The position numbers and the translations under genes were made by a program. The notes below the pieces were generated by a model that saw nothing but the letters and a program-made list of their open reading frames with translations, was not told the origin of the DNA and ran no database searches. Source: DATBSL01 sp964561785 (GTDB lineage Bacteria; Acidobacteriota; Vicinamibacteria; Fen-336). Taken from it: DNA of 64,000 bases. Below, piece by piece: positions 1 to 11,076 of the stretch (position 1 is its first letter; each line of letters starts with the position of its first letter). The DNA lies in NCBI GenBank assembly GCA_964561785.1, contig CAZLRF010000015.1, forward strand, positions 1 through 64,000, given 5' to 3'.

Positions 1-473
1 CGACGATGGACCCGGAGCAGGAGAAGCACCTGCGGGCCTTCGTCGAGGCGGGAGGCGGCGTCGTCGCCCTCCACCACTCGATCGCCGGGCGGCAGGCGTG
101 GCGCTGGTGGTGGGAAGAGGTCCTCGGGGGACGCTACCTCCTCGCCGCGGAGGGCGACCGGCCGGCCTCGACCTACCAGCACGACGTCGAGACGACCGTC
201 CGCGTCGCCGCGCGACACCCCGTCACCGCCGGCCTCGAGACGTTCCGGATCCTCGACGAGAGCTACAAGGGGATGTGGATCTCGCCGAAGGCCACGGTGC
301 TGCTCACGACCGACGCCCCCACGAGCGACCCGCCGGTGGCGTGGATCGGTCCGCACCCCACGGCGCGGATCGTCTACGTCCAGCTCGGCCACGGCCGCGA
401 GGCGCACCTGCATCCGTCGTTCCGCAGGCTCGTGCGGAACGCCGTGCTCTGGGCCGGGCGGCGGGAGCCGTAG
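1..473 (+). CDS. ThuA-like domain protein (5' end missing)
   Basis: The last 157 or so codons of a protein resembling the ThuA / trehalose-utilisation family, which has a class I glutamine-amidotransferase-like fold. Features seen are GGGVVALHHS near the visible start, then SYKGMW, a segment ending PVAWIGP, and a closing GRIVYVQLGHG-like strand (here ARIVYVQLGHG) followed by a His-containing helix. The frame is open from base 3, so the true start lies upstream of the window. Family members are often secreted or fused to sugar-metabolism domains, but the substrate cannot be told from this fragment. It converges on the next gene with 38 bases between the stops. Confidence 0.8.
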   Translation, partial: TMDPEQEKHLRAFVEAGGGVVALHHSIAGRQAWRWWWEEVLGGRYLLAAEGDRPASTYQHDVETTVRVAARHPVTAGLETFRILDESYKGMWISPKATVLLTTDAPTSDPPVAWIGPHPTARIVYVQLGHGREAHLHPSFRRLVRNAVLWAGRREP

Positions 474-511
474 GCGCGGGCCTCGCCTGCGAGGACTGGA
501 CCCGCTGAGGC

Positions 512-1294
512 TCAGGCCCGCAGGAGCAGGCTCTTGCAGGTGAGGGCGGCCTCGGCCTTTCGGAACTCCGAGACGTCGAGCGTGCGGACGCCGTAGCCGA
601 GCTCCGCGATCCGATCGATCGTTCGCGGGAAGGCCGGGTCGGCGACGACCAGGCCGCCGACGCGCAGGACGTTCGCCGCGTCCGGCTCCGCGGGGTCCAC
701 GGCGACGATGCCGAGGCGGGAGAACGGCGACGTGTCGATCCACCGGGGCTGGGCGAGGAGGCGCTCGTCGTCGAGGGCGGTGACCGCGCTCTTGAGGTGG
801 AGGCAGCCGGTCACGGCGACCGGGCGGACGCGGTAGCCGAGCGGCTCGGCGAGGGCGCACAGCCGCGCGATGCCGGCCTCGTTCGTCCGCGCGGAGCGGC
901 CGACGTACAGCGTCCGGCCGAGGCGGAGCACGTCTCCGCCCTCGAGCGTCGCCGGCAGCTCGGTGCGCTCGATCGGGCGAAAGCGGGCGAGGGCGGCCTC
1001 GACGGCGGGGAGCTCGCCTCGCCGCGAGGGGGCGCCGGGCATCGTCAGGAGCGCCACCTCGTCGAGGACGACGGCGACGTCTTCGACGAAGCAGCAGTCG
1101 GGGAACGCGGGGTCGGACGCGACCTCGACGACCTCGAGGCCGAGCGAGCGCAGGAGGTCGGCGTACGCGGCGTGCTGGGCTGCCGCGCGGTCGAGGTCGA
1201 TCGGCTCGCGGCCCCGGAACGTCAGCTCGCAGTCGGCGAGCGTGGGCGGGACGCCCCGCATGACGGCGATGCCGGCGGGGGTCAATCGAGCCAC
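512..1294 (-). CDS. Dimethylarginine dimethylaminohydrolase-like guanidino hydrolase
   Basis: A 260-residue amidinotransferase-fold protein of the DDAH type, which hydrolyses methylated arginines to citrulline. Seen: RGVPPTLADCELTF at the N-terminus, DCCFVEDVAVV, LEGGDVL (carboxylate of the catalytic triad), GCLHLKS with the catalytic His, and a C-terminal ALTCKS with the likely nucleophilic Cys. I chose the GTG at 1294 because it restores the strand before RGVPP that relatives have; an internal ATG at 1261 is the alternative. The GTG start overlaps the last 13 bases of the upstream ATPase gene, so the two are probably translationally coupled. The family is well recognised; the substrate (methylarginine or arginine) is inferred. 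Confidence 0.85.
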   Translation of the reverse strand: MARLTPAGIAVMRGVPPTLADCELTFRGREPIDLDRAAAQHAAYADLLRSLGLEVVEVASDPAFPDCCFVEDVAVVLDEVALLTMPGAPSRRGELPAVEAALARFRPIERTELPATLEGGDVLRLGRTLYVGRSARTNEAGIARLCALAEPLGYRVRPVAVTGCLHLKSAVTALDDERLLAQPRWIDTSPFSRLGIVAVDPAEPDAANVLRVGGLVVADPAFPRTIDRIAELGYGVRTLDVSEFRKAEAALTCKSLLLRA

Positions 1295-2496
1295 TTCCAG
1301 GCCGGGACGACCGCGATGCGGCGACCGTCCTCCCGCAGGGCGTCCTCCTGGTCGAGCGTCACGATCAGGAGATCGCGCCTTCCGGCGCGACCGGGCAGCT
1401 CGGCCGCCCGGAGCAGCCCGCGCAGCTCGCGCTCGCGGTTCTCGGGCGTGAGCCTGGCGCAGCACTGGATCGCGAGGTCCTCGGTGACGAAGTCGCACTC
1501 CCACTCGTGGGGGGCGGCGGCGAAGGCGGGGGCGGCCCCGCGGCGCCGCAGGGCGAGCAGCACCGCGTTCTCGAGCCTCCGGCCGAGGTCGGGGGTCGGG
1601 TTGGGGCTGCAGGCGGCCGCGAGGCCGGTGTCCACGGCGTAGTACTTCGGCGGGCTGGTGACGCGACGCCGGAACGAAGGGAAGAAGCGCGGCACGGCGA
1701 GGGCGAGCCACGCGTCCTGCAGGTACTCCACCAGGCGGCCGGTCTGGGCGACCGAGGGCAGACCCAGCCCCCCGGCCAGGGCCTGCAGGGACAGCGGCTG
1801 CCCGGGGTGCGCGAGCAGGTGGAGGGCGAGCACCATCAACGGGCGGGCCGAGCGCAGCGCGCGGCGGGTGACGATGTCGCGGTGGACGACGTCCCGCAGG
1901 AGCTCGCGCAGGAGGAGGCCCCCGGGGCCGGGCCCGGCCCGCAGGGCCCCCGCGAAGCCTCCGCGCCGCAGGTGGTCCTCGAGCGAGGCGGCGCCCGGCT
2001 CCTGCCCGGTCAGCTCGAGGAACTCGCGGTACGAGAAGGGGTACACCTCGTGCGGGAGGTGGCGCCCGGTCAGCTTCGAGCCCAGCTCGCGCCCGAGGAG
2101 GCTCGCCGTCGATCCCGTCACGCACACGCGCCGGCCGGAGTCCAGGAGCGAGCGCACGAGCCGCGGCCACTCCGGGACCTCCTGCACCTCGTCCAGGTAG
2201 ACCGACGCCCCGGGATGATCCGCGTCCAGGACGGAGAGCAGGGTCGCGAAGTCCTCCGCCCCGAGCCCGTAGAGCCGCGGGTCCTCGAGGTCGAGGGCGA
2301 TCGACGCGCCCCCGATCTCGCGGCGGATCTGGCGCTGCAGGGTGCTCTTGCCGCTGCGGCGCACGCCGGTGAGCACGAGCACGTGGGAGGAGAGACCCTT
2401 CGGCCAGGCCGGTCGGTCGAGCCGGCGCACCTCGCCCTCCGCTGCCCCGGGCCCGGGGGAGGCCAGGACGGACCGGAGCGTGTCACGCAGCAGCAC
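1282..2496 (-). CDS. AAA ATPase with C-terminal DUF4143 domain
   Basis: A 404-residue protein of the AAA_14/DUF4143 type. Walker A is GVRRSGKS at residues 44-51 and Walker B is SVYLDEVQEV near 97-106. A sensor-like VTGSTASLLGRELG follows. The C-terminal half carries the DUF4143 nuclease-like domain (KYYAVDTGLAAA, then LENAVLLALRRRG and EWECDFV), which resembles a restriction-endonuclease fold. These proteins are widespread, horizontally mobile and of unsettled function. It lies upstream of the DDAH-like gene with a 13-base overlap, an odd pairing with no obvious metabolic logic. No antitoxin-like partner is visible. Confidence 0.85.
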   Translation of the reverse strand: MLLRDTLRSVLASPGPGAAEGEVRRLDRPAWPKGLSSHVLVLTGVRRSGKSTLQRQIRREIGGASIALDLEDPRLYGLGAEDFATLLSVLDADHPGASVYLDEVQEVPEWPRLVRSLLDSGRRVCVTGSTASLLGRELGSKLTGRHLPHEVYPFSYREFLELTGQEPGAASLEDHLRRGGFAGALRAGPGPGGLLLRELLRDVVHRDIVTRRALRSARPLMVLALHLLAHPGQPLSLQALAGGLGLPSVAQTGRLVEYLQDAWLALAVPRFFPSFRRRVTSPPKYYAVDTGLAAACSPNPTPDLGRRLENAVLLALRRRGAAPAFAAAPHEWECDFVTEDLAIQCCARLTPENRERELRGLLRAAELPGRAGRRDLLIVTLDQEDALREDGRRIAVVPAWKWLD

Positions 2497-2582
2497 GCCA
2501 GTATGCTCTCACGCAAAACACTGGTGTGCAAGCGTACAGAACAACAAGGCGCTCCCGGCGAGCGTGGGCGGGACGCCGCGCC

Positions 2583-5907
<3,325 letters not shown>

Positions 5908-5971
5908 GAGGGCACCTCGCGAACGGGGGAATCGTACGTCAGGACGCGCGCGGGCGAGGTGCGCCCCGGCG

Positions 5972-6856
5972 CTACTTCGCGGAGGCCTTGCGGAGGCTGA
6001 CGGCCCCGGAGAGCGTCTCGACGCTCACCCGCGCTCCGCCGGCGCCGGTCGTGAACGACAGCTCCTTCGAGGGCGTCCATCGGCTCGATTTCTCGGCGGC
6101 CGGCCCCAGCTCGTTCGTGATCTCCCCGCTGAACGTCGTCACCGAGAAGCTGGCGGCGATCGACGCCGGGAGGACGAGCTCCACGGGGGCGCTCACGGTC
6201 TCGACCGAGAGCGCCGCCTTCGGCGAGAGGCCGCCCTCGAACCGCACGGCGCCCGCCACGGATTCGAGCGAGACACGGTCGAACGAGCCGCCCGCGACGA
6301 GGAGCTTGCCGTTGACCGTCCCCGCCTCGAGCTCGCCCGAGGCGTCGCGGACGGTCACGGCGCCGTTCACGGCCTCGGCCCGGACCCGGCCCGCGGCCTT
6401 CGTGACCTCGACCGAGCCGTTCACGCTCTGCAGCTCGACGTCCCGCGCGGGGCCCGCGTACGTGATCGTGCCGTTCACGGTCTCGGCCTTGACCGAGCCC
6501 GTGACGCCGGACACCGTGATCGCGGCCTGGAAGCCCTCGACGCTCACCGCGCTCGCGGCGGGGACGAAGACCTCGAGGTCGCTGCGGATGCCCATCGGGT
6601 GGCCGCGCTCGGCCGCGACCTCGACGGTCGTCCTCTTGTCGGAGCCGCCGATCTCGAGCGTGACCCCCTCGCCGAGGGTGCCCTTCACCTGCACCTCGGC
6701 GCGGTCCCAGCCCGTGACCCGGACCGACCCCGACATGTTCTCGACGTGCACCGCCCCGTCCGGGGCGGCGGGGCGCTTCTGGTCCACCGGCGTCTGGGCC
6801 GCGGCCCAGGCGGGGAGGACGAGCCCGGCGACGAGGGCGAGCGTGGTGCGCTTCAT
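5972..6856 (-). CDS. DUF4097 (putative adhesin) secreted beta-repeat protein
   Basis: A 294-residue exported protein. Residues 1-22 form a signal peptide ending AWAAAQ. The rest is a right-handed beta-like repeat array of about 20-residue units with a recurring V(N/S)G(S/T/A)(V/I) turn: SGSVRVTGW, VNGTITYAG, VNGSVEVTK, VNGAVTVRD, VNGKLLVAG. This is the DUF4097/DUF4098 family. I chose the ATG at 6856, preceded by GGAGAGGAG, over a TTG nine codons upstream that overlaps the anti-sigma gene. It sits downstream of the ECF sigma/anti-sigma pair and is probably in their operon, as is common for DUF4097 genes. Its binding partner is unknown. Confidence 0.8.
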   Translation of the reverse strand: MKRTTLALVAGLVLPAWAAAQTPVDQKRPAAPDGAVHVENMSGSVRVTGWDRAEVQVKGTLGEGVTLEIGGSDKRTTVEVAAERGHPMGIRSDLEVFVPAASAVSVEGFQAAITVSGVTGSVKAETVNGTITYAGPARDVELQSVNGSVEVTKAAGRVRAEAVNGAVTVRDASGELEAGTVNGKLLVAGGSFDRVSLESVAGAVRFEGGLSPKAALSVETVSAPVELVLPASIAASFSVTTFSGEITNELGPAAEKSSRWTPSKELSFTTGAGGARVSVETLSGAVSLRKASAK

Positions 6857-6879
6857 GGTCTTGCTCCTCTCCATCTTGG

Positions 6880-7542
6880 TCAAAGCTCAGTCGACAGCCG
6901 GACGACCCTTCGCAGGACGTCCACCTTCTTGCGGTGGGTGGACACCAGCATGCGGTTGAGCTCGGGGCTCTCGGGGTCCTTCGCGAGGGCCCCGCGGACC
7001 TCGGCGAGGGCGCGGTCGATCACCTCGAGGTTGGACTCCACGGCGGCCAGGGTCTCGGGCGCGAGGCGTGTGCGCCGGCCCTGCAGGGCGGCGAGGAGCG
7101 CGCTCGCCGCCGCCTCGTAGTCGCGCTCGGCCGCGGCGAGGACGGGGTCCTCGACCGTCCCGGCCACGAGCGTCGCGGCCGGGCTCGCCGCGGGGATCGC
7201 GACCGTCCGGACGCGGTCCGGGCCGCCTGCCTGCCAGAGGACGGCGGAAACCGTGAGGACGACCGCGGCGGCCGCGGCGAGCGCCCACGGGCCGAGGCCC
7301 GCCGCCCACTCCCACGAGCGGCGCCGCTCGACCCGCTCGGCCACGCCGGGCCAGAGGTCCCGCGGCGGGGCGACCGAGCGGGGCAGGGCCGCCGCGTGGG
7401 CGAGCAGCTGCCGGAGCCGACGCTCCTCCTCCCGGCACCGCGGGCACGAGGCGAGGTGGGCCTCGACCTCCGCCGCCTCGCGTGGAGAGAGCGCGCCGTC
7501 GACCCAGTCGTCGAGCCGTTCGTCGAGCGCCTGGCAGTTCAT
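6880..7542 (-). CDS. Anti-sigma factor with zinc-finger (zf-HC2) domain
   Basis: A 220-residue single-pass membrane protein. The N-terminus has the zinc-binding anti-sigma signature: VEAHLASCPRCREEERRL (His, then CxxC, residues about 27-38). A transmembrane segment (GPWALAAAAAVVLTVSAVLW) follows, then a periplasmic helical region ending LSTEL. The ATG (7542) overlaps the stop of the upstream sigma gene as ATGA, so the partners are translationally coupled. It would hold the ECF sigma at the membrane until a signal arrives. Confidence 0.9.
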   Translation of the reverse strand: MNCQALDERLDDWVDGALSPREAAEVEAHLASCPRCREEERRLRQLLAHAAALPRSVAPPRDLWPGVAERVERRRSWEWAAGLGPWALAAAAAVVLTVSAVLWQAGGPDRVRTVAIPAASPAATLVAGTVEDPVLAAAERDYEAAASALLAALQGRRTRLAPETLAAVESNLEVIDRALAEVRGALAKDPESPELNRMLVSTHRKKVDVLRRVVRLSTEL

Positions 7543-8129
7543 GATCCCAGTGCCTCCCGGAGCAGCCTGCGGGCACGCGACAGCTGCGCCTTCGACGTGC
7601 CCGGGGCGAGGTCCAGCATCGCTGCGATCTCCTCGTGAGTCCGGCCCTCCACGTCGTGGAGCACGAACACCGCCCGCGCGCCCGGGGGCAGCGCGGCCAT
7701 CGCCTTCTGGAGGTCGAAGCCCTGCTCGGGGCGGGGGACGCCGGGGGTCCGCTCGGCGTCCGCCGGGTCGGGGACCGCGACGATCCGCGCGTCGCGCCGT
7801 CTTCGCGACCGGCGCTCGGAGAGGGCCACGTTCACCGCCAGGGGGTGGAGCCAGGTCGAGAACGCCGAGTCCCCGCGGAAGCTGCCGAGCTTCCTCCAGG
7901 CCCGGACGAAGACCTCCTGGGTCAGCTCCTCGGCGAGGGCGGCGTCCGCCGAGAGGCGGAGGCACAGCGCGAAGACGCGCCGCTCGTTGTCCCGGTAGAG
8001 CCGCTCGAACGCGGAGAGGTCGCCTCTCTGGGCGTCGCGCACGAGGCGTCTCTCGGCGGCGCGGCGGCCGTCGTCCTCGCGCGTCCGCATCAGCGCCCTC
8101 TCCGGCACCGCTTCGGCGAACCCCTCCAT
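7539..8129 (-). CDS. ECF-type RNA polymerase sigma factor
   Basis: An ECF sigma-70 family factor of 196 residues from the chosen ATG at 8129; an internal ATG at 8090 is possible. Region 2 reads FERLYRDNERRVFALCLRL ... ELTQEVFVRAWRKLGSFRG ... FSTWLHPLAVNVAL. Region 4 reads LPPGARAVFVLHDVEGRTH then EEIAAMLDLAPGTSKAQLSRARRLL. Its stop overlaps the start of the anti-sigma gene (ATGA). The 250-base upstream region shows no -35/-10 pair I can assign with confidence. Autoregulation is usual in this family but was not shown here. Confidence 0.92.
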   Translation of the reverse strand: MEGFAEAVPERALMRTREDDGRRAAERRLVRDAQRGDLSAFERLYRDNERRVFALCLRLSADAALAEELTQEVFVRAWRKLGSFRGDSAFSTWLHPLAVNVALSERRSRRRRDARIVAVPDPADAERTPGVPRPEQGFDLQKAMAALPPGARAVFVLHDVEGRTHEEIAAMLDLAPGTSKAQLSRARRLLREALGS

Positions 8130-8326
8130 GCCTCGCACTCCGACCGATGAGATGCCGGAGGGGACGCGGGGGTTGGAAACGGGGTCGATGGTTCGCAAAA
8201 CGTTCTGAAAGAAGCCAGTATTCGGCCCTCGTTCAAAGGGGCATGGCACTTTCGGGCCATAGGACCCCCCACTTTCCGGCTATTCCCTTCGGGGGCGACC
8301 CGGGGCATCCTTGGCTCACCTCCGTC

Positions 8327-8378
8327 GGGTGGCCGCAGCCCCCCCCAATTCTCCCTCCTGCGGCCACCCATTCTTTTT
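8327..8378 (+). terminator. Perfect hairpin plus T-run, terminator-like on the + strand
   Basis: A perfect 12-bp inverted repeat, GGGTGGCCGCAG at 8327-8338 and CTGCGGCCACCC at 8358-8369, with a 19-base loop. It is followed on the + strand by ATTCTTTTT. That is a classical intrinsic terminator for + strand transcription, yet the genes on both sides run on the - strand. Read on the - strand it sits 11 bases after the decarboxylase stop but lacks a T-run on that side. It could serve the decarboxylase or end an unannotated + transcript. Confidence 0.65.
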
Positions 8379-8380
8379 GC

Positions 8381-9817
8381 TTACCCGGCGAGGACCGCGC
8401 GGGCGGCGCGAGCCGCCTCGTCCACCAGGGCCCGCAGGTCGTCCTCCCGCGTCCGGAAGTTCACGATCGCCACCCGCAGCGCCGTGCGGCCCTTGACGAT
8501 CGTCGGGGCCAGGAAGAAGGCGCCGCTCCCGACGAGGCGGTTCGCGACCTGCCGGTTGAGACGGTCGAGCGCCGCCTCGGGGAGCGCGCCGCCGGGCGGT
8601 CGGCAACGGAAGGCCACGATCGACAGGACCGGCTCGGCGAGCAGCTCGAGCTCCGGACGCGCGCGGACCTCGTCGGCGAGGAAGCGGGCCATCGCCACGT
8701 CGTGCTCCACGGCGCGGGCGTAGCCCCGCGTCCCGTGCCGCTTGAGACCGGCCCAGACCTTGAGGGCCTTGAAGCCGCGCGACAGCTCCGGGCCGCGCTC
8801 GTTGAAGAGGACCGGGCCGAGGACGGGGCTGTCGGGGTCGTGGACGAGGTAGGGCGCCGGACGGCGGAACGCCTCGGCCATCCGGCCCGGCTCGCGCACC
8901 AGGGCGGCGCCGGCCTCGTAGGGGACGTAGAGCCACTTGTGGGGGTCCGCGGCCACGGAGTCGGCCCGCTCGAGGCCCGCGAAGAGCGGCCGGAGCTTCG
9001 GCGAGACCGAGCCGAGCGCGCCGTAGGCCCCGTCCACGTGGAACCACAGGCCCTCCGCCGCCGCGAGGTCGGCGAGCTCGTCGAGCGGGTCGACCGCGCC
9101 GGTGTTCACCGTGCCCGCGTTCCCGACGAGGATCGCGGGCCGCAGGCCCGCCCGGCGGTCGGCGGCGATCGCCTCCCCGAGCAGGTCGACGCGGACGCGG
9201 AACCGCTCGTCGGTCGGCACCTTGCGCAGCTGCTTCCAGCCGATGCCGAGCAGGTCCACGGCCTTGTCGACGCAGTTGTGGACCTCGTCCGAGACGTAGA
9301 CGACGAGCGGCGGGGTGCCCGCGAAGCCGTCCTCGCGCACGCCGGGCGCCACCGCCCGGCGTGCCGTCGCGAGCGCGGTGAAGTTGGCCATCGAGCCGCC
9401 GGAGGTGAGGATGCCCTCGGCCGTCCGCGGGAAGCCGAGGATCTCGGCGAGCCACGCCACCACCTGCTTCTCGACGTGGATGGACGCGTGGTCCCCGCCC
9501 CAGCAGTTGCTGTTCATCACCGAGGCGAGGTAGTCGGCCGCCGCCCCGAGGGGATCGGCGGTCGCGTTGATGAACGCGAAGAAGCGCGGGTGCGAGTTGC
9601 CGAACGGGTGCGCGAGCACGCGGTCGCGCAGCGCGTCGAGGACGGCCTCGAGCGGCTCGCCGTCCTCGGGCAGAGGCTCGTCGAAGAAGAAAGCCGCGTC
9701 GCCCACCTTGCCGAAGACGGGACGGGAGAGAAGACCCGCCCGGTGGTCGGCCGCGAGGTCCGCCGCCCGGTATCCGAGCCGCCGGACCGCCTCGGGGTCG
9801 AGATCGAAATCGTCCAT
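8381..9817 (-). CDS. Pyridoxal-phosphate-dependent (aromatic) amino-acid decarboxylase
   Basis: A 478-residue group II PLP decarboxylase, the family of aromatic-L-amino-acid and tyrosine/DOPA decarboxylases. Seen: HPRFFAFINATADPLGAAAD (substrate-side region), TSGGSMANFTAL near residue 140, H180 in SDEVHNCVDKA, D262 in FHVDGAYG and the PLP-Schiff-base lysine K294 in ADPHKW. The glycine after the Asp (VDGAYG) replaces the more usual alanine. The ATG at 9817 follows a promoter-like TGCTACGCT at 9857-9849. It stands alone as a monocistronic unit, so the amine product cannot be deduced. Confidence 0.88.
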   Translation of the reverse strand: MDDFDLDPEAVRRLGYRAADLAADHRAGLLSRPVFGKVGDAAFFFDEPLPEDGEPLEAVLDALRDRVLAHPFGNSHPRFFAFINATADPLGAAADYLASVMNSNCWGGDHASIHVEKQVVAWLAEILGFPRTAEGILTSGGSMANFTALATARRAVAPGVREDGFAGTPPLVVYVSDEVHNCVDKAVDLLGIGWKQLRKVPTDERFRVRVDLLGEAIAADRRAGLRPAILVGNAGTVNTGAVDPLDELADLAAAEGLWFHVDGAYGALGSVSPKLRPLFAGLERADSVAADPHKWLYVPYEAGAALVREPGRMAEAFRRPAPYLVHDPDSPVLGPVLFNERGPELSRGFKALKVWAGLKRHGTRGYARAVEHDVAMARFLADEVRARPELELLAEPVLSIVAFRCRPPGGALPEAALDRLNRQVANRLVGSGAFFLAPTIVKGRTALRVAIVNFRTREDDLRALVDEAARAARAVLAG

Positions 9818-9848
9818 GCTCTGCCGCCTTGAGACGGGGACCGCGGCG

Positions 9849-9858
9849 AGCGTAGCAT
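9849..9858. promoter_or_regulatory. Back-to-back -10 elements for the decarboxylase and NFACT-R genes
   Basis: On the - strand the sequence reads TGCTACGCT (extended -10, hexamer TACGCT), 31 bases before the decarboxylase ATG. On the + strand the same bases read TAGCAT (9853-9858), 20 bases before the proposed CTG start. Two -10 hexamers therefore share one 10-bp site. No clear -35 box is seen on either side. This is a sequence pattern, not a mapped start site. Confidence 0.5.
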
Positions 9859-9878
9859 GCCCCGCGGAGGGCGAGGCG

Positions 9879-10271
9879 CTGGGCAGCAAGGGCAAGGGCT
9901 ACCGGACGGTCGAGTTCGAGGGGTTCGAGATCCTGGTCGGGAAAGGCGACGCCGACAACGACCGGCTGACGTTCGGCGTCGCCCTTCCGCGCGATTTCTG
10001 GCTGCACGTCGCGGGGCCCGCGGGGAGCCACGTGATCGTCCGCAACCCGTTCTCTCTCGACGAGCTGCCGAAGGCGGTGGCCGAGCGGGCCGCCCAGCTC
10101 GCGGCCTGGCACTCGAAGGCCCGCGGCGCACGCGGCAAGGTCGAGGTGCACCTGTGCCGCGTGGCCGACGTCCGCAAGCCGAAGGGCTTCGCCCCCGGCC
10201 AGGTGCTCCTCAAGCGCTGGGACGCGGTCAAGGTGTACCCGAAGGGCCTCGACGAGCCGGAAGGCGAGTGA
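9879..10271 (+). CDS. Stand-alone NFACT-R (DUF814) RNA-binding domain protein, probable CTG start
   Basis: A 130-residue protein matching the NFACT-R domain found at the C-terminus of RqcH/NEMF/FbpA proteins. Signature seen: EFEGFEILVGKGDADNDRLT, then WLHVAGPAGSHVIVRNP and AAWHSKARGARGKVEVH. The reading frame is clear but has no ATG, GTG or TTG near the domain start. A CTG at 9879 preceded by GGAGG (9866-9870) gives MGSKGKGYRTVEF, as expected for the family. An in-frame ATG at 9816 exists but lies upstream of the apparent -10 and overlaps the divergent gene's start codon. A single-base error linking the out-of-frame ATG at 9857 is another possibility. A role in ribosome-associated RNA binding is inferred from the family. 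Confidence 0.75.
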   Translation: MGSKGKGYRTVEFEGFEILVGKGDADNDRLTFGVALPRDFWLHVAGPAGSHVIVRNPFSLDELPKAVAERAAQLAAWHSKARGARGKVEVHLCRVADVRKPKGFAPGQVLLKRWDAVKVYPKGLDEPEGE

Positions 10272-10303
10272 GCGGGCGCGGCACATCGGCCCCGAGCTGC
10301 CGC

Positions 10304-10341
10304 TTGTCTCGGGCGCCCGACGTGTATTAGATTCTAATACA
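10304..10341 (+). promoter_or_regulatory. Promoter and palindromic operator of the RHH/PIN module
   Basis: TTGTCT at 10304-10309 and TAGATT at 10328-10333 (18-bp spacer) form a plausible promoter. A perfect 9-1-9 palindrome, TGTATTAGA / TCTAATACA (10323-10341), covers the -10. Such a site is what a ribbon-helix-helix antitoxin dimer binds for autorepression. It is conspicuously AT-rich in this GC-rich DNA. A strong AGGAGGAG ribosome site begins at its right edge. Confidence 0.75.
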
Positions 10342-10350
10342 GGAGGAGAA

Positions 10351-10569
10351 ATGCGCGACACCGTCACGGTCAGCCTGCCTCCGGGGATCCGCCGCGAGCT
10401 CGATCGGATCGCCGCCCAGGAAGGGGTCTCACGCAGCGACGTGCTGCGCGCCTCGCTGGAGGACTACTTCTTCGTCAGGCGATTCCGGGCGTTGAGGCGG
10501 CGCATGATGGCCACGGCTCAGGCGCAGGGCATCTTCACCGACGAGGACGTCTTCGACCGCGTGTCATGA
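10351..10569 (+). CDS. Ribbon-helix-helix (CopG-like) antitoxin
   Basis: A 72-residue protein with an N-terminal RHH DNA-binding domain: the strand DTVTVSLPP followed by helices IRRELDRIAAQEG and SRSDVLRASLEDYF. The basic tail FRALRRRMMATAQAQGI and acidic TDEDVFDRVS would wrap the toxin. The start is set by AGGAGGAG five bases upstream. Its stop overlaps the PIN toxin start as ATGA. By family logic it represses its own promoter at the adjacent palindrome and neutralises the toxin. Confidence 0.88.
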   Translation: MRDTVTVSLPPGIRRELDRIAAQEGVSRSDVLRASLEDYFFVRRFRALRRRMMATAQAQGIFTDEDVFDRVS

Positions 10570-10976
10570 GGCTCGTCCTCGACGCGAACGTCCTGATCGC
10601 GGCCTTCGTCGCGCGGGGAACGTGCGCCGAGCTCCTGGAGTACTGCGTTCGTGAGCACGAGCCGGTCACGTCCGAGGCGATCCTCGAGGAGGTGCGCCGG
10701 AACCTGGTGGACAAGATCCGTGTCACGGCGGCCCAGGCGGACCAGACGGTCCGGTTGCTCCGCACTCGCCTCGAAGTGGTCGAGCCGGCCGCCCTCGAGC
10801 ACCCGGTGTGTCGCGACCCCGACGACGACGTCGTCCTCGGCACCGCGGTTGCCGGACGGTGCGAGGCCATCGTGACCGGAGACAAGGACCTCCTCGATCT
10901 CGTCGCGCACGGGGTCGTCAGGATGGTCTCGCCGCGCGGGTTCTGGAGCTTCGAGAGCCAACGCTCCCGAGGGTGA
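10566..10976 (+). CDS. PIN-domain toxin (putative toxin-antitoxin RNase)
   Basis: A 136-residue PIN-family endoribonuclease. The acidic metal-binding residues are visible: D in VLDANVLIAAF, E in SEAILEEVRRN, D in CRDPDDDVVLGTA, and D in AIVTGDKDLLDL. It follows the RHH antitoxin with a 4-base ATGA overlap. This belongs to the 'putative toxin-antitoxin system toxin component, PIN family' rather than classical VapC, judged by the EEV and GDKDLL motifs. Activity and target RNA are unknown. Confidence 0.88.
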   Translation: MRLVLDANVLIAAFVARGTCAELLEYCVREHEPVTSEAILEEVRRNLVDKIRVTAAQADQTVRLLRTRLEVVEPAALEHPVCRDPDDDVVLGTAVAGRCEAIVTGDKDLLDLVAHGVVRMVSPRGFWSFESQRSRG

Positions 10977-11076
10977 CTCGGGCGGAGGTGAACCCCGGCC
11001 GCGACTGCGGCGTCTGGCCTGCCGAGGCGAAGGGGTGCTGCGGGATGAGGCGATCGCGATCGGCTGGCGGGGCCCG

